NCBI GenBank assembly: GCA_050945915.1
Contig: JBMNTV010000043.1
Location: 1-17,769 of the forward strand
From: CALNBC01 sp050945915
GTDB taxonomy: Bacteria; Bacillota; Clostridia; Christensenellales; CALWSW01
DNA: 17,769 bases
Reading direction: 5' to 3'
Position 1 is the stretch's first letter. Each line of letters starts with the position of its first letter. The notes beneath the pieces were generated by a model, which ran no database searches, was not told the DNA's origin, and was given only the letters and a program-made list of their open reading frames with translations. Positions 1 to 6,429 of the stretch are shown in pieces. A program made the translations under genes and the position numbers.

Positions 1-1725
1 GCAGTCAAAGGAAAGGTCCACCCCGAACTCGATCAGAGAGGTGCTGACTACGATAAGCCTCGTCCCGTTTGCCAACCCTTCTTTGATCGTTCCGATGGTG
101 TCCAGCCTGTGGGCGGGGCACATATGAGTAGAGAGGAAAAACACCGAAGAAAACCGCCCAGGCTCTGCCGCAAGCCGTGAAAAAAGGGCGAGAGCTGCGG
201 ATTTGGTGTTCACCACAGCCAGAACGCTTTGCTCCTGTTCGCCAAGAGTACGGATGAATTCGGCCAGTTCTTCAGGCGTATAGGTATGGTCTTTTTGGTG
301 GATCACCTCCGCCCTTCTAAAAAGCGGAAAGTACTCCTCAAAGTCCGGCACAAGATCCTTCGGCTCGTCCAGCCGCAGCGGATGCTTTGCGCAGGTGAAC
401 GCAGGCTGGGTGGCGGTGCAGAGCACCACCGTCGCTTTGCACACATCCACGAGGAAGCGGGCGGCGAGGTTGAACAAATCGACGCATTTGGCGGGGATGG
501 CCTGGATTTCGTCCAGGATAATCACGGCGTTTGCAAAGGACCTGAGCCTTCGCGCGGACCCGCCTTTGCCTGAAAACAGCGTGTCCAGAAACTGCACCAG
601 GGTGGTGACCACCACTTTGCTGTCAAACCGTTCCGCCAGCAGCCGGCTGATTCTCGAGTCGTCGTCTTCCTGCAGGGTCATGTTGGAATGGTATTCCAAT
701 ACTGTTTCGGCGTGTTCGCCCAAAACACCCCTGTACTCCTCCGCGATCTGGTCGATGATGGTTAGATAGGGTTCGACGACGATCACCCGGCTCTTTCCAT
801 GCTGCGCCGCGTGATGAAGGGCAAACCTGAGGGCCGCAAAGCTCTTCCCCGCGCCGGTGGGCACATAGAGCCGATAAACCCCCGCGCCATGTTTTGCAAA
901 ATTGCAGCAGGAATCCGATATGCTTTGCCGCGCGGCGGTGATCTTTGGGTCCGCTTTTTGGATCGCATCCGCCACTCGAAGGCCGAGGTTGGCTTCGAAG
1001 GAAGAGACCAGCCCCTCCCATCCCTCCCCGGAACAATCATCCCCGGCGGGTTCCACCCCCGCTTCGAAGCAGGCAGCATCGTACCTGTCCGCGTCGATCA
1101 GGGCGGAAAAGACGAATCTGGCGACAAGTCCCGCGAAAAAATCCCTGCATTCACGAAGAGCGCTTTCCGCCGCGCCTTGCGGGGCGCTTTTTTTAGCCGC
1201 GGGTTCGAGCGCGCCGATGACCGCCTGCACCTCCCGGGTGGCGGAGCAAAACAGTTCGTCCAGTTCCGCAAGACTGACCACATCTTCAAAAAACGATGCA
1301 AAAGCGTCATCTTCCTTTTCGTCAAGACGCTTGCGAAACTCCGCCTTGCCATCTGGGGCCAAAACGTCAAATAGCGTGTTGTGATGGGAATACACCGCCA
1401 TCGCGGCGATCTGGGCAGCGACTTTTTCAGCCCGGCCCTTTGCCGTTTGGCCGTAACGCTGCCAGATCCACCTTGCGGCCTGGGGCGCGTGGGGCACCTG
1501 GTCCACGGCATGGCCCTGGACCTTGGTTTTCAGATAGGCCTGCCATTCTTGCGCCGCCTTCTGGCAGTCGTGAAGCAGACCGACGAGCGCTCCCAGGCTT
1601 TTTAAGCCGATGGCATCACAGGACGCGGCCGCAAGCCGTGCCACATTTTCGCTATGCTCTTTCAGCAACTGGTGCCGGGATCCGTCCTCACTGTATCGGG
1701 CATATAATGGACTTGTCTTTTTCAT
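1..1725 (-). CDS. cas3: CRISPR-associated helicase/nuclease Cas3 (partial, C-terminus off the left edge)
   Basis: Cas3 is the nuclease-helicase that type I CRISPR effectors recruit to unwind and degrade foreign DNA. I translated the minus strand from the ATG at 1725 to the edge: 575 codons with no stop. The N-terminal HD nuclease shows H24, H52-D53 with K56, H114-H115 and D211 in SALIDADR. The SF2 helicase follows with Walker A PTGAGKS (289-295), the DEIQ box (405-408), motif III CTAT (436-439) and a motif VI-like segment (561-574, LIEFGVDLSFD). The single-chain HD-helicase order and its first place behind a promoter fit a cas3-first operon such as subtype I-C, but the subtype is inference because the remaining cas genes are outside. 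No convincing Shine-Dalgarno precedes the ATG, and no other in-frame start was found nearby. The gene is broken only by the window edge; no frameshift was seen. Confidence 0.93.
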   Translation of the reverse strand, partial: MKKTSPLYARYSEDGSRHQLLKEHSENVARLAAASCDAIGLKSLGALVGLLHDCQKAAQEWQAYLKTKVQGHAVDQVPHAPQAARWIWQRYGQTAKGRAEKVAAQIAAMAVYSHHNTLFDVLAPDGKAEFRKRLDEKEDDAFASFFEDVVSLAELDELFCSATREVQAVIGALEPAAKKSAPQGAAESALRECRDFFAGLVARFVFSALIDADRYDAACFEAGVEPAGDDCSGEGWEGLVSSFEANLGLRVADAIQKADPKITAARQSISDSCCNFAKHGAGVYRLYVPTGAGKSFAALRFALHHAAQHGKSRVIVVEPYLTIIDQIAEEYRGVLGEHAETVLEYHSNMTLQEDDDSRISRLLAERFDSKVVVTTLVQFLDTLFSGKGGSARRLRSFANAVIILDEIQAIPAKCVDLFNLAARFLVDVCKATVVLCTATQPAFTCAKHPLRLDEPKDLVPDFEEYFPLFRRAEVIHQKDHTYTPEELAEFIRTLGEQEQSVLAVVNTKSAALALFSRLAAEPGRFSSVFFLSTHMCPAHRLDTIGTIKEGLANGTRLIVVSTSLIEFGVDLSFDC

Positions 1726-1776
1726 GGTCGCATAATTATTGATGAGAAATGGGGATTTTTGTTAACTGTTACCAGT

Positions 1777-1805
1777 AGTTTAGGCGATAAAACTTTGTCT
1801 GTCAA
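1777..1805 (-). promoter_or_regulatory. Sigma-70-type promoter for cas3
   Basis: On the minus strand a perfect -35 TTGACA (1805-1800) is followed by a 17-base spacer and a -10 TAAACT (1782-1777, 4 of 6). Transcription would begin near 1770, leaving about 45 untranslated bases before the Cas3 ATG. It begins just past the terminator of the upstream transporter gene, so the cas genes appear to be an independent transcription unit. Confidence 0.6.
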
Positions 1806-1822
1806 TCTATAATGCTTATAAC

Positions 1823-1853
1823 AAAAAAGCTGTCCATTTGTCTGGACAGCTTT
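1823..1853 (-). terminator. Rho-independent terminator of the EamA transporter gene
   Basis: A 10-bp perfect stem (AAAGCTGTCC at 1826-1835 paired with GGACAGCTTT at 1844-1853) has an 8-base loop. On the minus strand the stem runs into TTTTTT (1828-1823). It lies 14 bases beyond the transporter stop codon and just before the cas3 promoter. Confidence 0.8.
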
Positions 1854-1866
1854 GAAAACCCGATGA

Positions 1867-2769
1867 TTAAGCGTCTGCGCCGCTTTGCGCCTTTTTGCGC
1901 GGGCGCAAAAAGCTCCACTTTGTCTCCGAGGTGATGACCGCCGCGAAGATCACCGCAAAACCCAGCACCAGCCGTGGGGTCAGCACTTCTCCGTAAAGCA
2001 GCGTCGAGCATGCCACGCCGAACACCGCCTCTTGGCTCAACAGGATGGAAGCAGAGCTGGGGGAAGCGTGCTTTTGACCATAGGTCTGGAAGAGGATCGC
2101 CGCAGCCGAAGCAAGAAGGGTCAGATACGCAAGCCCCCAAAGGCTCTCCCCCGAAAAGGCAACGGCCGCAGGGAAGGTTTCGGTCAATCCTCCGGCAATC
2201 CAGGCGCAAATTCCCGCGGAGACGAACTGAACAATCGTCACCAAGGAGGAATCGTACTTGCCGCATCTGCGGGAAAGCACTACGATGTGGACGGCGTATA
2301 AAAATCCGCCGACGATGGTCAAAAAATCCCCCCTGCCGATGCGCAGGCCCTGGGAAAGCGAAACCAGCCCGATGCCCAGCAGGCAAAGCAAAGCGGCGGA
2401 AATGTTCCAAAAGCTGGGCCGTTCGCCGCCCGCCATCCAAAAAAGAAAAGGAACGATCACACAGTAAATCGCCGTCAAAAACGCGTTCTTCCCCGGGGTG
2501 GTTTCGGTGATGCCGAAGGTCTGGGTGGCATACGCCGCAAAAAGACAAACCCCCGCGAGCCCCGCGTTGATGAGGAGTCCCTTGTCGATTTTCTTGAGCT
2601 GCTTGCCAAAAATCAGCGCCAGCACCGCTGCCGCGCCGGTAAAGCGGATCGCCAAAAGATACATGGGCGGAAAAACGTCCAATGCGTGCTTGATCACCAC
2701 AAAGGACAACCCCCAGATCAAAGCCGCGCCAAGCAGCGCAATCTGAGGAAGGAAGCGGGGTTTTTCCAT
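1867..2769 (-). CDS. EamA/DMT-superfamily membrane transporter
   Basis: This is a 300-residue, strongly hydrophobic protein with about ten predicted membrane segments arranged as two similar halves, the pattern of EamA (drug/metabolite transporter) permeases. Typical features are the first segment with a GLSFVVIK motif after an IWG turn, and the second-half segment containing LLSQEAVFG near residues 240-255, close to the usual conserved glutamate. Family length (about 280-310) is matched. The substrate cannot be inferred; relatives export amino acids, nucleosides or metabolites. I start at the ATG at 2769 because AAAGGAGT (2784-2777) sits seven bases upstream; an in-frame start 11 codons earlier would bury that site. 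The C-terminus is basic (RPRKKAQ), as expected of a cytoplasmic tail. The gene has its own promoter and terminator, so it is probably monocistronic. Confidence 0.88.
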   Translation of the reverse strand: MEKPRFLPQIALLGAALIWGLSFVVIKHALDVFPPMYLLAIRFTGAAAVLALIFGKQLKKIDKGLLINAGLAGVCLFAAYATQTFGITETTPGKNAFLTAIYCVIVPFLFWMAGGERPSFWNISAALLCLLGIGLVSLSQGLRIGRGDFLTIVGGFLYAVHIVVLSRRCGKYDSSLVTIVQFVSAGICAWIAGGLTETFPAAVAFSGESLWGLAYLTLLASAAAILFQTYGQKHASPSSASILLSQEAVFGVACSTLLYGEVLTPRLVLGFAVIFAAVITSETKWSFLRPRKKAQSGADA

Positions 2770-2819
2770 CGTCGGTACTCCTTTGCGGCGTATTCTTCGC
2801 ATGATTGCAGACAGGGATT

Positions 2820-2848
2820 AGTATAGGCGCTTTTGCCCGATAAAGCAA
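2820..2848 (-). promoter_or_regulatory. Promoter of the EamA transporter gene
   Basis: On the minus strand -35 TTGCTT (2848-2843), a 17-base spacer and -10 TATACT (2825-2820) form a good sigma-70-type promoter about 50 bases upstream of the start codon. Confidence 0.6.
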
Positions 2849-2856
2849 GCATATTT

Positions 2857-2884
2857 ATTCACTTTTGTGAATGTTTTTGTGAAT
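2857..2884. repeat. Operator-like palindrome plus direct repeat in the divergent intergenic region
   Basis: ATTCAC-TTTT-GTGAAT (2857-2872) is a perfect 6+6 palindrome. The unit TTTTGTGAAT occurs at 2863-2872 and again at 2875-2884, exactly 12 bases later. The site lies just upstream of the transporter -35 and about 150 bases upstream of the proposed hydrogenase promoter, in the 392-base gap between the divergent genes. The half-site resembles the GTGAA core used by Rex, but the arms are in the opposite order from the usual TTGTGAA-N4-TTCACAA, so I do not assign a regulator. Confidence 0.5.
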
Positions 2885-3001
2885 ATTTGCATCGTCCGCG
2901 CAAGTTGCTGCTTTCTCTTCCTGTATAAATTACCCTTGGTGATTCTGCCACTATTTTTTATTAATCATAATCTTGATAATAACATTTTTCAGGGTAGCAG
3001 T

Positions 3002-3021
3002 ATAAATTGCCGAAAATTTAT
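3002..3021. repeat. AT-rich inverted repeat upstream of the hydrogenase promoter
   Basis: ATAAATT (3002-3008) and AATTTAT (3015-3021) are perfect reverse complements separated by six bases (GCCGAA). The repeat ends nine bases before the proposed -35 element of the hydrogenase operon, a usual place for an activator site. AT-rich repeats of this size can arise by chance, so confidence is modest. Confidence 0.35.
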
Positions 3022-3030
3022 CAAATTGTG

Positions 3031-3060
3031 TTTCCAAAACCATCTTCGCTGTGGTAGAAT
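3031..3060 (+). promoter_or_regulatory. Probable promoter of the hydrogenase operon
   Basis: TTTCCA (3031-3036) serves as a weak -35. After 18 bases comes TAGAAT (3055-3060), preceded by TGG, which gives an extended -10. A transcript starting near 3067 would have a leader of about 95 bases before the ATG at 3162. The rest of the 392-base gap (2770-3161) holds the transporter promoter and the two repeats listed separately; I see no other gene in it. Confidence 0.45.
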
Positions 3061-3161
3061 GTATTTTGTTCAACCGATCCTATTAATATTTCAATATAAG
3101 GACATCTGTTGTACGAGTTCCCTTTGCATTTCTCCCCAAGTACAAGGAGGTAGCGTTCAGC

Positions 3162-3635
3162 ATGACCAAGGAACAAAAATACGAAAAGTTAAAAGAACTC
3201 ATCGACGAATGGAAGAGCAAAGAAGGCGCGCTGATGCCCGTCATGCACGAAGCGCAGGATCTCTTTGGCTGCATTGACGAAGAGGTTCAAGAGTTCATCA
3301 GCAAGCATCTGGGCTGCAAAAAGAGCCAAATCTACGGCGTGGCGACGTTCTATTCGCGCTTTACCCTGGTGGGCCGCGGAAAGAACATCATCAGCTGCTG
3401 CCTCGGCACCGCCTGTTATGTCCGCGGCGCTCAGGACGTTTATGACGAGTTCGCAAAACAGCTGGGGATCCAGCCCGGCAGCACCACGCCGGACGGTCTC
3501 TTTACCCTGGAATCCGCCAGGTGCATCGGCTGCTGCGGCCTCGCCCCCGCCATCATGATCAACGAAGAAGTATACGGCAGGCTCACGCCGAATGACGTCG
3601 CCGGGATCATCGCCAAATACCGCGAAATCGGCTGA
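3162..3635 (+). CDS. hndA: NuoE-like [2Fe-2S] subunit of NADH-dependent [FeFe] hydrogenase (HndA/HydC)
   Basis: This 157-residue protein is the small thioredoxin-fold [2Fe-2S] subunit that docks on the flavin subunit of NADH-linked hydrogenases and formate dehydrogenases, and is homologous to NuoE. The four expected cluster ligands are visible as C80-x4-C85 (CLGTAC) and C121-x3-C125 (CIGCC). The helical N-terminal part carries GVATFYSRF (59-67), a NuoE family signature. AAGGAGG lies about ten bases before the ATG at 3162, so the start is secure. It is the first gene of a five-gene operon with gaps of at most 30 bases. Length matches HndA/HydC (about 155-165). Confidence 0.93.
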   Translation: MTKEQKYEKLKELIDEWKSKEGALMPVMHEAQDLFGCIDEEVQEFISKHLGCKKSQIYGVATFYSRFTLVGRGKNIISCCLGTACYVRGAQDVYDEFAKQLGIQPGSTTPDGLFTLESARCIGCCGLAPAIMINEEVYGRLTPNDVAGIIAKYREIG

Positions 3636-3650
3636 TGCCTTCAAAAAGCC

Positions 3651-4208
3651 ATGCGAGAGCTTTCCCTGCATATTCTGGACATCGTTCAAAACGCCATCGC
3701 CGCCGGCGCTTCTCTCGTAACCATTGAAATTCACGAGCAAAGAGATCGCGACCTTCTGTCCATTTCCGTAACGGATGACGGTTGCGGCATGCCGGAGGAA
3801 CTGCGCAAGTCCGTTTCCGACCCCTTTACGACCACGCGGTCTTCAAGGAAGGTGGGACTGGGCATTCCCATGATGAAGGCCAGCGCCATCCGCTCCGGAG
3901 GCGACCTTTCCATCCGGTCCGAATTGGGGAAAGGAACCGAGCTTTCTGCGACGTACCGCCTGGACCATATCGACCGGCCACCTTTGGGGGATATCGCAGA
4001 GACCATGATCACCCTCGTCGCCGGAAACCCCAAGGGGCCGGATTTCGTCCTTCATTACCGGGTGGATGAACGGGAATACGCCTTCGACACGCGCCCAATC
4101 CGCTCTGCCTTGGGCGAAGTGCCGCTGACGGCGGCGGAAGTCCTCGCATGGATGAGGAACCATCTGAAAGAAGGAATTCAAGACTTACACGGAGGTGCCC
4201 AAATATGA
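3651..4208 (+). CDS. Small histidine-kinase-type ATPase (HATPase_c) in the hydrogenase operon
   Basis: The 185-residue protein has a GHKL/histidine-kinase ATP-binding domain: an N-box around N14 (DIVQNAIAAGA), a G1 box DDGCGM (42-47), DPFTTT (58-63) and a G2-type KVGLGIPMM (67-75). There is no dimerisation/phospho-acceptor domain, sensor domain or membrane segment; residues from about 105 onward form an unassigned C-terminal region. From memory, such stand-alone ATPases occur in hydrogenase and NADH-dehydrogenase-like operons of Clostridia, but I know of no established function. They could act like an anti-sigma kinase, a partner-switching protein or an assembly factor. Its place, 15 bases after hndA and overlapping the next ATG by ATGA (4205-4208), shows translational coupling to the complex. 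The Shine-Dalgarno before 3651 is weak. Confidence 0.85.
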   Translation: MRELSLHILDIVQNAIAAGASLVTIEIHEQRDRDLLSISVTDDGCGMPEELRKSVSDPFTTTRSSRKVGLGIPMMKASAIRSGGDLSIRSELGKGTELSATYRLDHIDRPPLGDIAETMITLVAGNPKGPDFVLHYRVDEREYAFDTRPIRSALGEVPLTAAEVLAWMRNHLKEGIQDLHGGAQI

Positions 4209-4576
4209 AGACCCTGGCTGATCTCGAAGCGATCCGCAAAAGGACGCTCGATAACCTGAACACCCGCAAGGACGAACATTCCACCCGTGTCGTTGTGGGC
4301 ATGGCCACCTGCGGCATCGCGGCGGGCGCGCGCAAGGTGATGTCCGCCTTCATCGACGAGGTTGCCAAGCGCGACCTTCACCATGTAACCATCGCCCAGA
4401 CCGGCTGCATCGGCCTTTGCAGGCTGGAACCCATCGTCGAAGTCACAAAGGCAGACGAAGAAAAAGTTACATATTGCAAGGTGACGCCGGAGATCGCACG
4501 CGAGATCGTCGCTTCTCATCTGGTCAACGGCATCGTACTGCATCAGTACACCATCGGCCATTACGAGAACAGCTAA
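4205..4576 (+). CDS. hndB: Thioredoxin-like [2Fe-2S] ferredoxin subunit HndB
   Basis: The 123-residue protein matches the HndB type of small Trx-like ferredoxin found between the NuoE- and NuoF-like genes of tetrameric NADH/NADP hydrogenases. Visible signatures are ATCGIAAGA (34-42) and TGCIGLC (66-72). Candidate cluster ligands are C36, C68 and C72. The usual fourth cysteine near C36 is absent, as I believe is common in this family, with C91 a possible substitute. The ATG at 4205 overlaps the stop of the ATPase gene, and GGAGGTG lies eight bases upstream. An earlier in-frame start at 4148 would read inside the previous gene and is rejected. The protein resembles the N-terminal domain of the next subunit, so the two may form parallel electron wires. 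Its exact role in electron bifurcation is unsettled. Confidence 0.87.
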   Translation: MKTLADLEAIRKRTLDNLNTRKDEHSTRVVVGMATCGIAAGARKVMSAFIDEVAKRDLHHVTIAQTGCIGLCRLEPIVEVTKADEEKVTYCKVTPEIAREIVASHLVNGIVLHQYTIGHYENS

Positions 4577-4602
4577 GACGGCGCACAGGAGGTTTTGTCA
4601 CC

Positions 4603-6399
4603 ATGAAGTTCTATCGTTCACATGTCCTGATCTGCGGCGGTACCGGCTGCACATCCTCCGGTTCCAACCAGCTCATCCACAAGTTCGAAGAAGAAATCGC
4701 CCGCGTCGGGCTTTCCGACGAGGTTCAGGTCGTGCGCACCGGCTGCTTCGGCCTTTGTGAACTGGGGCCCATCTGCATCATTTATCCCGAAGGCTCCTTC
4801 TACGCGCGGCTGACGGAAGACCACGTCGCCGAAATCGTGGAAGAACACCTCCTCAAGGGCCGCATCTGCACCAAATACCTGTATTCCAAGTCCATCGCGG
4901 AGGATAATACCACCAAGCCCTTGATGGAGATCGACTTTTATAAAAAGCAGCGCCGCATCGCCCTGCACAACTGCGGCGTCATCGATCCCGAAAACATCGA
5001 CGAGTACATCGCCTTTGACGGTTACCGCGCCTTGGCCAAATGCCTGACCGAGCTCACCCCCAAAGACGTGGTGGACACCATTATCGAGTCCGGGCTGCGC
5101 GGCCGCGGCGGCGCGGGCTTCCCCACGGGCAGGAAGTGGTTCTTCGCCCAGCAGGCCAAGGGCGAGCGCAAGTTCGTCGCCTGCAACGCGGACGAGGGCG
5201 ACCCCGGCGCTTTCATGGATCGCTCGATCCTTGAAGGGGACCCCCACAGCGTGCTGGAGGCCATGGCCATCGCGGGGTACGCCATCGGGGCGAATCAGGG
5301 TTATATCTACATCCGCGCCGAATACCCCATCGCAGTCAAGCGCCTGAACATCGCCATCAAGCAGGCCAGGGAGTATGGCCTGTTGGGCAAGGGAATTCTT
5401 GGCACAGACTTTGATTTTGACATTGAGCTCCGCCTGGGCGCGGGCGCCTTCGTCTGCGGCGAGGAAACCGCGCTGATCGCCTCCATCGAAGGCCACCGCG
5501 GCGAGCCGCGGCCCCGCCCCCCCTTCCCGGCGAACAAGGGTATCTTCGGCATGCCGACGCTTTTGAACAACGTGGAAACCTACGCGAACATTCCCCAGAT
5601 CATCCTCAACGGGGCGGAGTGGTATTCCTCCATCGGCACCGAGACCAGCAAGGGCACCAAAGTGTTTGCCCTGGGCGGAAAGATCAACAACACCGGCCTT
5701 GTGGAAGTCCCCATGGGCACCACGCTGCGGGATATTATTTATGAAATCGGCGGCGGCTGCCCCAACGGCAAGAAGTTCAAGGCCGCCCAAACCGGCGGAC
5801 CCTCCGGCGGCTGCATCCCCGCCAGTTTGATCGATACCCCCATCGATTACGAAAACCTGACGGCCATCGGCTCAATGATGGGCTCCGGCGGCATGATCGT
5901 CATGGACGAAACCACCTGCATGGTGGACATCGCCAAGTTCTATCTGGAATTCACGGTGGACGAATCCTGCGGAAAATGCCCGCCCTGCCGCATCGGCACC
6001 AGAAGGATGCTGGACCTTTTGACGGACATCACCGAAGGCCGCGGAAAACCGGGGGACATCGAGCGGCTGGAAACCCTGGGCAGAAATATCAGCGCCACCG
6101 CCCTTTGCGCCCTGGGCCAGACCGCGCCGAACCCGGTCCTGTCCACCATCCGCTATTTCAGGGACGAGTACGAGGCCCACATCAACGAAAAGCGCTGCCC
6201 CGCCGGCGTGTGCAGAAAGCTCTTGATGTTCTACATCGACCCCGAAAAGTGCAAGGGCTGCAGCCTGTGCGCCAGGAACTGCCCGGCGAACGCCATTTCC
6301 GGCGAGATCAAAAAGCCCTATGCGATCGACACCGCAAAGTGCATCAAGTGCGGCGCTTGCATCGAAAAGTGCCGGTTCGGCGCGATTTCCAAGCGGTAA
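4603..6399 (+). CDS. hndC: NuoF-like NADH/FMN subunit of bifurcating [FeFe] hydrogenase (HndC/HydB)
   Basis: This 598-residue flavin subunit takes electrons from NADH and passes them to the hydrogenase. Domain order: a Trx-like [2Fe-2S] domain (C11, C16, C48, C52), then a NuoF domain with the glycine-rich FMN/NADH motif GLRGRGGAGFPTG (164-176) and NADEGDPG (195-202). Next come the [4Fe-4S] motif SCGKCPPCRIGT (C456, C459, C462) with the distant C502. An RCPAGVC segment (531-537) precedes a C-terminal ferredoxin with two CxxCxxCxxxC clusters (C550-C560 and C580-C590). This is the full HydB/HndC architecture and usual length. The ATG at 4603 has CAGGAGG ahead of it; a longer frame beginning at 4417 overlaps hndB and lacks family similarity. 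It lies 26 bases after hndB and 30 bases before the catalytic gene. Confidence 0.95.
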   Translation: MKFYRSHVLICGGTGCTSSGSNQLIHKFEEEIARVGLSDEVQVVRTGCFGLCELGPICIIYPEGSFYARLTEDHVAEIVEEHLLKGRICTKYLYSKSIAEDNTTKPLMEIDFYKKQRRIALHNCGVIDPENIDEYIAFDGYRALAKCLTELTPKDVVDTIIESGLRGRGGAGFPTGRKWFFAQQAKGERKFVACNADEGDPGAFMDRSILEGDPHSVLEAMAIAGYAIGANQGYIYIRAEYPIAVKRLNIAIKQAREYGLLGKGILGTDFDFDIELRLGAGAFVCGEETALIASIEGHRGEPRPRPPFPANKGIFGMPTLLNNVETYANIPQIILNGAEWYSSIGTETSKGTKVFALGGKINNTGLVEVPMGTTLRDIIYEIGGGCPNGKKFKAAQTGGPSGGCIPASLIDTPIDYENLTAIGSMMGSGGMIVMDETTCMVDIAKFYLEFTVDESCGKCPPCRIGTRRMLDLLTDITEGRGKPGDIERLETLGRNISATALCALGQTAPNPVLSTIRYFRDEYEAHINEKRCPAGVCRKLLMFYIDPEKCKGCSLCARNCPANAISGEIKKPYAIDTAKCIKCGACIEKCRFGAISKR

Positions 6400-6429
6400 T
6401 AAGCGTCATTCAAAGAAAGGAACATACTC

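Noticed and set aside
1802..2848. 348-codon minus-strand frame overlapping the EamA gene
   Set aside because: Same strand but a different frame; its product is rich in Arg and Gly without the hydrophobic pattern seen in the true frame, and it runs through the terminator hairpin.
2857..2872. Rex operator for the hydrogenase operon
   Set aside because: The arms read ATTCAC-N4-GTGAAT, the reverse of the standard TTGTGAA-N4-TTCACAA order, so I kept it as an unassigned palindrome.
4618..5790. 390-codon open frame on the minus strand
   Set aside because: Antisense shadow of the NuoF-like subunit, with no start signal and no recognisable domain.
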